Positions 23,802 to 31,343 of a stretch of 44,237 bases of DNA are shown here, one piece after another (the stretch's first letter is position 1; each line of letters opens with the position of its first letter). Location of the stretch: contig JAUWZM010000014.1 of NCBI GenBank assembly GCA_030615365.1, forward strand, positions 1 through 44,237. The letters are read 5' to 3'. The notes under the pieces were generated by a model, which saw only the letters and a program-made list of their open reading frames with translations, did no database searches and was not told where the DNA came from. This DNA is from Candidatus Aerophobota bacterium. Lineage in GTDB: Bacteria; Aerophobota; Aerophobia; Aerophobales; B3-G15. Position numbers and translations under genes: made by a program.

Positions 23802-25230
23802 TAGGAATCGCTATGTACACAACAATAAAAACACTATGGGAAAGGTATAAAAATAAGAGTTAAGATAGCAAGGTTAACTGGCCATGACTGGAAGGACAGT
23901 AGCAGGGGTGATAAAAGCCATAGAAGAGGGCAAAGAATATTCGAGTAAGAAACCGCATCCCAGATTTCTGGATCCATATCAAGAAAAGATTATCCAATGG
24001 ATGGAAGAGGGGTTAACAGGAGTACGCATGTATGAAGAACTTCAAGGAATGGGAGTAAAGGTAGGATACTCTACTGTAAAAGGTTATGTGGCAGACATAA
24101 GAAAAAGAGAAAATATATTTGTAAGGATCCATACATTACCGGGAGAAGAAGCTCAAGTAGATTTTGGATATGTAGGGTTAACTCCAGGTAATTTGGGCAA
24201 GAGACGAAAGACATGGGTATTTAATATGAACCTTAAGTTATTCACGTCTTGATTATTATGAAAAAGTGCATAACCAAAGGGTAGAAACATTTATCCAGTG
24301 TCATATAAACGCCTTTAAATATTTTGGAGGAGTTCCAGAATATGTAAAAATAGACAATTTAAAGGCAGCTATATTAAAGGCAAATTTTTATGAGAGAGTT
24401 TACCAAAAACTGTATAAAAGTTTTGCCCAGTACTATGGATTCAGGCCTCACCCATGTAGGATTAGAAAACCAAATGATAAAGGGAAAGTAGAATCAGGGA
24501 TAAAATATGTAAAGAGTAATTTCTTCTTGGGGCGTAAGTTCAAAGATGGCGAAGATGTAGAGAAGGAAGCTAAGAAATTGGCTTGAGCATACGTGCAACC
24601 AAAGGGTGCATGGAACAACTAGAAAAATACCCAGGCAAGTATTTGAACTGGAAGAAAGACAAAAACTTAAACCCTTACCACAACAAGAATTCAACATGCT
24701 AAAAGTGGGAACACGCAAAGTATATCATGACTGTCATATTTATGTGGGCTACAATTATTATTGTAGTTCCATTTGAGTATGTAGGCAAAGAAGTTGAGAT
24801 AGAAGTGGGAAAAGATTTATTGAGGATATACTGTCAGGGAAGGCAAAAGCAAGTGCATGCCTTGCTGAGGGGAAAAGGTGAATTCTCTACGGATAAAGCT
24901 CATTATCCTAAATACAAAAGATATTCAGATACAGAATACCAGGAAATCTATCAGGTTAAAATGGCTAAAATAGGAGAATATACACAGCAGTTATTTTTCT
25001 TGGCAGTCAAACATCGACCCCGAGATTGGACAAGAACAGTCCAGGGTATTTTATCACTGCGTAAAAGCTACCCGGCAAAAGTTATTGATTTAGCCTGCAA
25101 AAGAGCCCTGGCATATGATGTTTATCAATATTCAATAATAAAAAATATATGCCACAACGGTAGCTACAATATGCCAGTAGACTTCAGCACCACTCAGGAG
25201 GAAAACACCTATGAATACATTGAAAGTTAG
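23798..25230 (+). pseudogene. istA: IS21-family transposase IstA, multiply frameshifted
   Basis: Pieces in three frames add up to IstA: YTTIKTLWERYKNK (from 23813), KIARLTGHDW (stop/frameshift near 23863), TVAGVIKAIEEGKEY then KIFVRIHTLPG-like VRIHTLPGEEAQVDFGY (first DDE Asp region), RVETFIQCHINAFKYFGGVP and EYVKIDNLKAAILKANFYER (second Asp), NDKGKVESGIKYVK (Glu), and the C-terminal VPFEYVGKEVEIEV to SLRKSYPAKVIDLACKRALA. Breaks lie near 23863, 24230-24265, 24585 and 24765. No terminal repeat was identified. The start overlaps the relE remnant, so little or no left end remains. Confidence 0.88.
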
Positions 25231-25255
25231 ATTGAGAGAATTTAATTCAAACTCA
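25211..25255 (+). pseudogene. istB: First codons of IstB
   Basis: After GGAGGAAAACACCT, an ATG at 25211 gives MNTLKVRLREFN, the normal start of the IS21 helper ATPase IstB. Homology ends after about 12 codons, at the sequence TTTAATTCAAACTCA. The frame then runs through unrelated sequence to a stop at the unit-2 promoter. The IS21 element is thus cut off here, where the second Cys-rich unit begins. Confidence 0.65.
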
Positions 25256-25335
25256 GTAAATTTTTCCAGTTTCAAAGAATACACCTTTCTTTGTAAGTTG
25301 CCAGCCTTTATCTTTGCCTTAAATTTTATGTCAAT

Positions 25336-25364
25336 TTGACAAATTGATGAAAACATGCTATAAT
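25336..25364 (+). promoter_or_regulatory. Consensus promoter of Cys-rich unit 2
   Basis: TTGACA (25336-25341), 17 bases, TATAAT (25359-25364), again with TGC before the -10. The 11 bases after the -10 are identical to unit 1. Confidence 0.85.
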
Positions 25365-25380
25365 AAAGCACTTTAAATAG

Positions 25381-25418
25381 TATCTCTTCCGTTGAAGTTC
25401 AACGATGGAAGAGAGATA
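25381..25418 (+). promoter_or_regulatory. Leader hairpin over the RBS, unit 2
   Basis: TCTCTTCC (25383-25390) pairs with GGAAGAGA (25407-25414), and GTTGA/TCAAC forms an inner stem. This version is more stable than unit 1, and the RBS-like arm and its distance to the ATG are conserved. Confidence 0.6.
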
Positions 25419-25422
25419 ACCT

Positions 25423-25563
25423 ATGAGTTCTCATAAATCTACTTCCAAAAAGAAGATAATTATACCCTGCCCCGATCCGAATTGTCAACAAAAACTTTGC
25501 ACCTGCTCAGAATATAAACTTTGCCATTCCTATCAATTACATCTACTCGTCAATAGAGACTGA
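25423..25563 (+). CDS. Small Cys-rich protein, copy 2 (46 aa)
   Basis: The peptide begins MSSHKSTSKKKIIIPC and continues with PDPNCQQKLCTCSEYKLC. Its cysteines are at 16, 21, 26, 28 and 34, a possible small zinc or iron-sulfur site. It shares 24 of the first 40 residues with copy 1, and the last six residues differ entirely. The next gene (HRDC fragment) starts 27 bases later and may be co-transcribed. Function unknown. Confidence 0.5.
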   Translation: MSSHKSTSKKKIIIPCPDPNCQQKLCTCSEYKLCHSYQLHLLVNRD

Positions 25564-25589
25564 AAAGAGCTTAAAAACGAGCTAATCTC

Positions 25590-25928
25590 TTGGGGAGAAA
25601 GCTCTTCTCTTTATATCTGAGAAGAAGAAGAAAATATCAGGTAAAGTGTAAATTATCTAAAACTAGGAAGGAGGCAAGAGAATGCTACAGGAGTATGTTT
25701 AAAAAGCTAAGAAAGCCGATTGGTGTTGATAAAAGGAGGCCTTACTTTGCTACCTTATTTAATGATACAATAGAAGCTATGCTTGACAATCCTCCTACAA
25801 CTATTGAAGAGCTTATTTTACTGCCAGAATTTAGAAGAAACAGGACTAACATCAGAGGTTATGAGAATATTGTGTTGAAAATACTAAAAGAGTATAGAGA
25901 AATAATTAATGATGGCAAAAAGACCTAA
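25590..25928 (+). CDS. HRDC-like domain protein or helicase fragment (112 aa)
   Basis: The N-terminal 45 residues are very basic (RRRRKYQVKCKLSKTRKEAR). Residues 50-108 resemble the HRDC helical domain found at the C-terminus of RecQ-type helicases and RNase D: RRPYFATLFNDTIEAMLDNP, PTTIEELILLPEF, YENIVLKILKEYREI. HRDC domains bind nucleic acid. No helicase motors are present, so this is a stand-alone domain or the tail of a lost gene. The start is TTG at 25590. The internal ATG at 25683 is an alternative. Function otherwise unknown. Confidence 0.5.
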   Translation: MGRKLFSLYLRRRRKYQVKCKLSKTRKEARECYRSMFKKLRKPIGVDKRRPYFATLFNDTIEAMLDNPPTTIEELILLPEFRRNRTNIRGYENIVLKILKEYREIINDGKKT

Positions 25929-26064
25929 GAAGTTATCTTGATTTTTTATAATGCTAAATACTGAAGAACAGGCGTGGTTTGCTGATAGCTTATATTTAGG
26001 CTGAATGATATTCGCTAGGCTAAGAATCCTAAGGCTGGATTTATCATAAGTTAGCTATGTCAAA

Positions 26065-26775
26065 TTGATTAAAAACTTTGAGAAAGAGAAAAAGGAGAGT
26101 GAAAATTGGATCACTTTAGCCCATAAATCATATGAATATGCCTACAAGGGTAAATATTGGGAATCCATTGAATTAGCTAAGGAAGCTTTAGAACTCAATC
26201 CAAGGGTTTCAGAAGCCTGGCGATTATTGGTAATGCATATGAGTTTGTAGGTGATGAAATGGAGCAAAATGGCAAATATAAAGAGATAAAGGATTTTCAT
26301 AAAAAAGCTACGTGGGCTTGGAATGAAGCCAAGAAGATTAATCCAAATATAATAATTCCGGTTATCATGAATGAGATTAAAAAAATTGAAGCAAAAATAA
26401 ATGAGTATAAGGATGATTTATTTGGTACAACTCTTTTTTATGAAGAAACAAAGTTGATGCAACCCCCTTCTTTTTTGAAAAAAGTAAACTTTGAAGAGCA
26501 TTACAAAAATATAATACGTAGAGGAGAAACTATAATCAGTGAGGCTGAGACAATCCTTAATGAAGTAAAAATTAATCATGATGTGGATGAACTTAAAGAA
26601 AGTAAAGTTTCCACCATTGGAAAAAGATATGATGCCAATACTTTCTGATAATATACCACGCTTTAAACTTTTAGTAGAAACCTACAATGAATTATTTCCT
26701 AAGAGAGACAGGAAAGCCCCTTTAACCAAAGAAGAACACAAGCTTATAATGAATAAAGTAATAGGTAAATTCTAA
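26065..26775 (+). pseudogene. TPR-type protein broken by two frameshifts
   Basis: The first frame encodes WITLAHKSYEYAYKGKYWES and EALELNPRVSEAWRLL, a clear tetratricopeptide repeat. A one-base loss near 26228 moves the continuation (GNAYEFVGDEMEQNGKYKEI) into the next frame, which reads to 26648. A second shift near 26610-26640 leads to DNIPRFKLLVETYNELFPKR and a stop at 26775. Joined, it would be about 236 residues. The C-terminal part is not recognised. The bases 25929-26064 upstream hold nothing I can identify. Confidence 0.65.
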
Positions 26776-26869
26776 ATAAAAATAACAAGATATAAAACGG
26801 CATCTTACGCTTTAAATTTGCAAAATAAGAGTATCTCTGAAAGAGTTTTGGAAAGGAAGATAATCGAAC

Positions 26870-27568
26870 ATGGATTTCAAAAGGAAACGAAAGGGTAAAA
26901 AATGTGTTTATTGTTCAAAGATGGCTGACACTGAAGACCACATTCCTTCAAAAAATTTATTTCCTATAGGCATAGGTCCTAAAAATCCAATTATTGTGCC
27001 AAGCTGTGTAAAATGTAACCATGGGTTTTCTCTCGATGAAGAATGGTTTAGATATTTTGTCTGCAGTATGGCTGAGCCATATTCATTTTATGCCAGACAA
27101 GTATTTTTTTCACAAGGAAAGAGATCTATTCAAAAAAGTCCCCCAATAGGATTTAAGCTTCGAGAACGAATGAAAATAGTTGAAATTCATACGAAGAGTG
27201 GGTTTTATTTAGGCAAAGCAACACAAATCAAACCCACGGAAAATGATTGGGAAAGATTCCGTAATGTTTTAGATAAATACATAAAAGGCTTAGTTTTTTA
27301 TGTATCAAAGAATATTTTACCCACTAAATACAAGATGAAACATGACATATTTGTAACAAAAAAGCGTATTCCAGATATTATGTCGATAGCCAAGAATTTT
27401 AAATGGAATACAGATAACAAGAGTATCTTTATGTATGGGTTTGCTTTTGTCCCAGGATCTTATAAATCCGTTTGGATAACAGTTTTCTATAATTCAGTAT
27501 TGTGCGAAAGTATTGTTTGTACGGAAGAAGACTTGATAAAATCGGGAATAAAACCTTACTCTATCTAA
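26870..27568 (+). CDS. HNH-endonuclease-like protein
   Basis: The 232-residue protein has an N-terminal zinc/HNH core: C12-x2-C15, TEDHIPSKNLF with D23-H24, then C46-x2-C49 and N50-H51 (VPSCVKCNHGF). This is the CxxC...DH...CxxCN layout of HNH nucleases of the stand-alone defence or mobile-element type. The remaining 170 residues show no family I know. AGGAAGATAATCGAAC precedes the ATG. It sits among transposon and toxin remnants, fitting an anti-phage or homing role, but nothing specific shows which. Confidence 0.65.
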   Translation: MDFKRKRKGKKCVYCSKMADTEDHIPSKNLFPIGIGPKNPIIVPSCVKCNHGFSLDEEWFRYFVCSMAEPYSFYARQVFFSQGKRSIQKSPPIGFKLRERMKIVEIHTKSGFYLGKATQIKPTENDWERFRNVLDKYIKGLVFYVSKNILPTKYKMKHDIFVTKKRIPDIMSIAKNFKWNTDNKSIFMYGFAFVPGSYKSVWITVFYNSVLCESIVCTEEDLIKSGIKPYSI

Positions 27569-27584
27569 CCCCAGATTTAATTAT

Positions 27585-27603
27585 GGGGTCAGGTCTTGCA
27601 ATC
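27585..27603 (+). other. GGGGTCAGG transposon-flank motif
   Basis: GGGGTCAGGTCTTGCAATC is a phrase often found beside REP-associated Y1 transposase genes in environmental genomes (from memory). Here it lies 10 bases past the stop of such a remnant, read on the minus strand. Confidence 0.4.
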
Positions 27604-27612
27604 ACACAATTT

Positions 27613-27708
27613 TTAACTTTCTTTCTCTATTCGTTTTATAATCCTGCTGATTGTAGAATAATGAACCCCTAATTGCTGAGCTATTTGCTTCATAGTATAC
27701 CCGTGTTG
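27613..27708 (-). pseudogene. C-terminal helix-turn-helix of a Y1-type (REP-associated) transposase
   Basis: On the minus strand, QHGYTMKQIAQQLGVHYSTI followed by SRIIKRIEKES and TAA matches the C-terminal HTH of IS200-like REP-associated transposases. Upstream (27709-27795) the frame is broken and the HUH catalytic domain is missing. It is a fragment of about 31 residues. Confidence 0.7.
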
Positions 27709-27795
27709 AGTATAACCTCAAAAATTAATTTGTCTCTTTACATCCTAATTCCTGGTTGTTTTTTTATCCAATAACTCTGAATTTTAGAGGGTAAG

Positions 27796-27823
27796 TTGAC
27801 TTCCTTTTTCTTTATACTATAAT
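27796..27823 (+). promoter_or_regulatory. Promoter of the AbrB/PIN operon
   Basis: TTGACT (27796-27801), a 16-base spacer, TATAAT (27818-27823). The AbrB start is 32 bases downstream, behind TTAGGAGG. Toxin-antitoxin promoters are usually bound by the antitoxin itself. Confidence 0.65.
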
Positions 27824-27855
27824 TAAGTAAAACTTCTTTACATTAGGAGGTTCAA

Positions 27856-28110
27856 ATGAGTTATCCAAGTAGGGTAAGTTCTAAGGGGCAAGTTACAATC
27901 CCCAAACAGGTAAGAAATAGGTTGAAAATTGCTCCCGGGGATTTTGTTCTTTTTGAAGAGGAAAAAGAGAAAGTCGTGTTAAAAAAAGCAAGACTCTCTC
28001 CAGAGGAGGAATTTGATAAATTGATAGCCGTATTAGACAAAAAGGTTAAGAAACTCGGGATCACTGATAAAGATATTGAGGATGCTATTAAGTGGGCAAG
28101 ACAAAAGTAG
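27856..28110 (+). CDS. AbrB/SpoVT-type antitoxin
   Basis: The 84-residue protein starts with the swapped-hairpin DNA-binding motif RVSSKGQVTIPKQVRNRL, then IAPGDFVLFEEEKEKVVL. The C-terminal half, which would hold the toxin, is acidic and helical. RBS AGGAGG lies seven bases before the ATG. It overlaps the PIN toxin gene by 19 bases. Confidence 0.9.
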   Translation: MSYPSRVSSKGQVTIPKQVRNRLKIAPGDFVLFEEEKEKVVLKKARLSPEEEFDKLIAVLDKKVKKLGITDKDIEDAIKWARQK

Positions 28111-28532
28111 TAATAGATACCAATATTTTGATTTCTTCCTTGTTGAAATCAAAAAGTAAAGCAAGAGATATATACAGGTTGGTTTTAAGAGGAGAGGTGA
28201 AACTCTATATTTCTGAAGATTTGCTAAATGAGTTAAAAAGAGTGTTGGAATACCCTAAGTTTAAAATTGAGAAACTTCGAAAAGAAACGTTTTTGATTAA
28301 TCTAACAAGAGTAGCTGTTTTGGTTTACCCAAAACAAAAAATAAACGTGATTAAGAAAGGCCCTCCAGATAATAGGTTTTTAGAATGTGTAGTTGAGGCA
28401 AAAGCTGATTATCTTATTAGTGGAGATAAAAAACATCTTCTACCCCTTAAAAATTTTCAAGAAATAAAAATATTAAACTCAGATGAGTTTTTGAAATTAT
28501 ACCGAAAAAATGCGCAAAATAGCTATCCTTAA
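28092..28532 (+). CDS. PIN-domain ribonuclease toxin
   Basis: The 146-residue protein has the PIN layout: first acidic residue in VVIDTNILISSLL, the middle Glu/Asp in LLNELKRVLEYPKF, and the C-terminal DNRFLECVVEAKADYLISGD. This subfamily is the COG1569 type that pairs with AbrB antitoxins. PIN toxins cut RNA and inhibit translation. The start is GTG at 28092, inside the antitoxin gene, so production is coupled. All acidic residues appear present, so it is probably active. Confidence 0.9.
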   Translation: MGKTKVVIDTNILISSLLKSKSKARDIYRLVLRGEVKLYISEDLLNELKRVLEYPKFKIEKLRKETFLINLTRVAVLVYPKQKINVIKKGPPDNRFLECVVEAKADYLISGDKKHLLPLKNFQEIKILNSDEFLKLYRKNAQNSYP

Positions 28533-28656
28533 CTTCAAAGTTGTAGAGGTAGAATATGAAGATCCTGCAATACTCATGGAAGAGCTTATTTCTAAACAAA
28601 AAGAAGTGATGAATGGATTAAAAAAGTTGTATTCAATGATTGGAGATAAAGCATGA
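28510..28656 (+). CDS. Small protein of the toxin operon (48 aa)
   Basis: The ATG at 28510 overlaps the end of the PIN gene by 23 bases, and the stop overlaps the MNT gene start (ATGA at 28653). The peptide is MRKIAILNFKVVEVEYEDPA followed by a Lys/Glu-rich helix. The tight overlaps at both ends suggest real translation. No family recognised. Confidence 0.45.
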   Translation: MRKIAILNFKVVEVEYEDPAILMEELISKQKEVMNGLKKLYSMIGDKA

Positions 28657-28952
28657 AGAAAATTAAAGAAATAAAAAGAGTTCTTAAAGAGCATAAAGAA
28701 GAATTGAAGAGAAAATACGAAATAAAAGAGATGGGGATATTTGGCTCTTATGTGAGAGAAGAGAATAAAAAGACCAGCGACCTTGATATACTTGTAGAGT
28801 TCGAAGCAAATGCAAAGATGGATCTTATAAAATTTGTTGAACTTGAAAATCATATATCTGACCTCTTAGGTGTAAAGGTTGACTTGGTAATGAAATCCGT
28901 CCTGAAGCCAAGGATTGGCAAAAATGTGCTGAAGGAAGTAGTTTATCTATGA
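28653..28952 (+). CDS. mntA: MNT-type minimal nucleotidyltransferase (MntA-like antitoxin)
   Basis: The 99-residue protein has the polymerase-beta nucleotidyltransferase motif GIFGSYVREENKKTSDLDIL and the later VDLVMKSVLKPRIG. MntA-type antitoxins AMPylate and silence HepT, a HEPN ribonuclease encoded next to them. Here the HepT gene is cut to 24 codons, so this antitoxin is an orphan. Catalytic GS...D-x-D residues are present. Confidence 0.88.
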   Translation: MKKIKEIKRVLKEHKEELKRKYEIKEMGIFGSYVREENKKTSDLDILVEFEANAKMDLIKFVELENHISDLLGVKVDLVMKSVLKPRIGKNVLKEVVYL

Positions 28953-29023
28953 AAAGAGAGATTGGTGACTATGTCCAGGACATCATTGAGGCTATGGATA
29001 AAGCTATGAAGGAAGAATTATGA
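28949..29023 (+). pseudogene. hepT: Truncated HepT (HEPN toxin)
   Basis: The ATG overlaps the mntA stop, and MKREIGDYVQDIIEAMDKAM matches the HepT N-terminus (MKRDIxDYLQDILEAI type). The frame ends at TGA 29021-29023 after 24 residues. The RX4-6H catalytic motif, further along in HepT, is missing. About 30 bases later the rluD promoter begins, so the rest was deleted. Confidence 0.75.
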
Positions 29024-29043
29024 TATAACGATATAGTACTTAT

Positions 29044-29072
29044 TTGACATCATATTGGTTTGTGGATATAAT
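29044..29072 (+). promoter_or_regulatory. Consensus promoter for the rluD operon
   Basis: TTGACA (29044-29049), 17 bases, TATAAT (29067-29072), both full consensus. About 180 bases of leader with a hairpin separate it from the rluD start. It lies at the right edge of the accessory island. Confidence 0.75.
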
Positions 29073-29150
29073 TTCTGGGTGTTTCCCTTGGAGTGTAGGA
29101 ATTTATGAATTATCCAGGAATGATTAGGTAAAGAGAATTATTCTCAAATT

Positions 29151-29202
29151 TAGCTCAGGTTCTTAGGTCTGATGAATTTGGTAGACCCAAAGGCCTGAGC
29201 TA
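29151..29202 (+). promoter_or_regulatory. Long hairpin in the rluD leader
   Basis: TAGCTCAGG...GGTCT (29151-29170) pairs with AGACC...CCTGAGCTA (29183-29202): 9+5 bp with an internal loop. The GACCCAAAGG phrase is shared with the gltX hairpin, so it may be a mobile palindrome rather than an evolved attenuator. Confidence 0.45.
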
Positions 29203-29251
29203 CATACTATATTAGTAGGGAGCATCTTGCCTCCCATTACCCTATTGAAAT

Positions 29252-30196
29252 GTGAACAAAGATTATTACTTTAAAATAAAAGAAAATAAAAAAGAAAGAG
29301 TGGATAGTTTTCTTACACATTCTCTTTCCTCGCTTTCTCGAAATTTTATTCAACAGCTCATTAAAAGTGAGAAAGTCACAGTAAATGCAAGGGTAGTCAA
29401 AAGATCTTATTCTCTTAAAAAAGGGGATGAGGTGCGAGTTGCTGTTCCTCCCCCCCCTCCTTTACCTTTAACTGTGTCCGCAGAGCCCATTCCTCTGGAT
29501 ATTGTCTGGGAAGACAATAGTCTTTTAGTAGTTAATAAACCAGCTGGAATGGTGGTTCATCCTGCCTTTTTTAAACAAAAAGGGACGCTGGTTAATGCGT
29601 TACTCTATCATACTCATTCTCTGTCTACGTTGAGGGGCCCTTTGAGACAGGGAATCGTTCACAGGTTAGACAGGGATACTTCAGGAGTATTGGTGGTAGC
29701 CAAGAATGATCTTACTCATATAGCCTTAGCTGTTCAATTTAAGAAAAGAGAGGTAAAAAAGATATATTTAGCTTTGGTAAGAGGAAAACCTTCTCAGGAA
29801 GAAGGATTAATAAATGTAAGGATAGGGAGAAGCCCTAAATTTGGAAAAAAAATGGCCAGAGAAGGAAAACTAGCTCGGGAAGCTATTACCCGCTATTGGA
29901 CTCTTCGAGAATGGGGAGAATGGAGTTTAATGAAATTTCGTCTTTTAACAGGAAGAACTCACCAGATTAGAGTGCATCTTCAATCAATTAACTGTTTTTT
30001 GTTAGGGGATCGCCTTTACGGAGGAAAAAAAGGAAGAGAATTTTCTATCCCTGTGCAGCGTGCTATGCTGCATTCAAAACTGCTGGGTTTTTTCCATCCC
30101 CACTCAGGCAAGTGGATGGAATTTGAAGTTCCCATCCCCCCCGATATGAAAGCTATAATTAAATTTTTGGAGGAAAGCTATGAAACTAAAAAATAA
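29252..30196 (+). CDS. rluD: Ribosomal large-subunit pseudouridine synthase, RluD family
   Basis: Turns specific uridines of 23S rRNA into pseudouridine. The 314-residue protein has an N-terminal S4 RNA-binding domain (about 15-75) and the catalytic block GIVHRLDRDTSGVLVVAK with the essential Asp, then LLTGRTHQIRVHLQ. The start is GTG at 29252. It overlaps fabG by 17 bases. In many bacteria it follows lspA directly, and here the island at 22.9-29.2 kb separates them. Confidence 0.94.
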   Translation: MNKDYYFKIKENKKERVDSFLTHSLSSLSRNFIQQLIKSEKVTVNARVVKRSYSLKKGDEVRVAVPPPPPLPLTVSAEPIPLDIVWEDNSLLVVNKPAGMVVHPAFFKQKGTLVNALLYHTHSLSTLRGPLRQGIVHRLDRDTSGVLVVAKNDLTHIALAVQFKKREVKKIYLALVRGKPSQEEGLINVRIGRSPKFGKKMAREGKLAREAITRYWTLREWGEWSLMKFRLLTGRTHQIRVHLQSINCFLLGDRLYGGKKGREFSIPVQRAMLHSKLLGFFHPHSGKWMEFEVPIPPDMKAIIKFLEESYETKK

Positions 30197-30920
30197 GGTA
30201 GCTATAGTAACTGGTGGAGCTCAAGGTATAGGTAAAGCCATTTGTTTACGATTGGCTAAGGAGAAAGCTAAGATAGTAATATTTGATTTAATGGATGAGT
30301 TAGCTTTCAAAGTAGTTGAGGAGATTAAAGAAAAAGGAGGAGAGGGCTTAAATATTCCTGTAAATGTGAGTTCTCTTTGTAGTGTGAGACAGGCAGTGCA
30401 AGAGGTAATTGACAAATTTAAAAGGGTTGATATATTGGTCAATAATGCTGGTATTACAAAGGATGCGTTAATTTTAAGAATGAAGGAGGAGGATTGGGAT
30501 AAAGTTATTCAAGTTAACTTAAAAGGTGCGTTTAACTGTTTGAAAGTAGTGTTAAAATTTATGTCTAAGCAAAAATATGGAAGGATAGTTAATGTTTCTT
30601 CAGTGATTGGCTTAAGAGGTAATGTGGGGCAGGCAAACTACGCTGCTTCAAAGGCAGGTCTTATTGCCCTTGCTAAATCAGCAGCAAAGGAATTTGCCGG
30701 GCGAGGAATAACAGTTAATGCTATAGCCCCAGGGTTTATACAGACTTCTATGACTCAAGGATTACTCAATACAAGAAAAGATTATTTAATAAATCAAATT
30801 CCTATGGGAAGAGTGGGAAAACCGGAAGAAGTAGCGGGATTAGTTTCTTATTTAGTTTCCGATGATGCAGCTTATATTACCGGAGAAACTATCAGAATAG
30901 ATGGTGGAATGAGTATGTAA
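30180..30920 (+). CDS. fabG: 3-oxoacyl-ACP reductase
   Basis: An NADPH-dependent SDR reductase for the first reduction of fatty-acid elongation. The 246-residue protein has the NADP site TGGAQGIGKAI, NNAG (LVNNAGITKDALI), catalytic Ser in NVSSVIG, YAASK with Tyr and Lys, and the C-terminal ITGETIRIDGGMSM usual for FabG. AGGAAAGCT precedes the ATG. It heads fabG-acpP-fabF-rnc. fabD and fabH are not in the window. Confidence 0.94.
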   Translation: MKLKNKVAIVTGGAQGIGKAICLRLAKEKAKIVIFDLMDELAFKVVEEIKEKGGEGLNIPVNVSSLCSVRQAVQEVIDKFKRVDILVNNAGITKDALILRMKEEDWDKVIQVNLKGAFNCLKVVLKFMSKQKYGRIVNVSSVIGLRGNVGQANYAASKAGLIALAKSAAKEFAGRGITVNAIAPGFIQTSMTQGLLNTRKDYLINQIPMGRVGKPEEVAGLVSYLVSDDAAYITGETIRIDGGMSM

Positions 30921-30952
30921 ATTTGTAATTATAAATAAGGAGGTTGTAAGGA

Positions 30953-31195
30953 ATGACCAAAAGTGAGATCATTAAAAAAGTTAAAGAAATCACCAGCGAA
31001 CAATTGGGAGTGGATGAGTCTCAGATTACGCCTGAAGCTAAATTTATAGATGATTTAGGAGCAGATTCTCTGGATACTGTAGAATTAGTAATGGCTTTGG
31101 AAGAGGAGTTTGATATAGAAATATCCGATGAGGAAGCTGAAAAACTCATCACTGTTCAAAAAGTGATAGATTATCTGGAGGATCATGTAGAATAA
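30953..31195 (+). CDS. acpP: Acyl carrier protein
   Basis: The 80-residue acidic protein carries the growing acyl chain on phosphopantetheine attached to S39 in [34 protein letters not shown] is a strong RBS, fitting the high level at which ACP is needed. It lies 32 bases after fabG. Confidence 0.97.
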   Translation: MTKSEIIKKVKEITSEQLGVDESQITPEAKFIDDLGADSLDTVELVMALEEEFDIEISDEEAEKLITVQKVIDYLEDHVE

Positions 31196-31343
31196 TAAAC
31201 CTAACATATAGCCACGAATAGACACAAATAGTATCAATTTTAGAAAGAAAAGATTGAATATGGAAGAGTTATTAAGTAGTTATTTGTACTAATTAGCGGC
31301 CGGGTAGTAGCCGATAAATTTCAGTTTTTAAATATAAGAAAAT

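Larger units (their letters stand above)
25332..25544 (+). repeat. Cys-rich unit, copy 2
   Basis: Direct-orientation partner of 22961-23173, 2.37 kb downstream. It sits in the truncated istB of the IS21 remnant, so this copy probably arrived or recombined after that insertion (inference). Confidence 0.85.
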
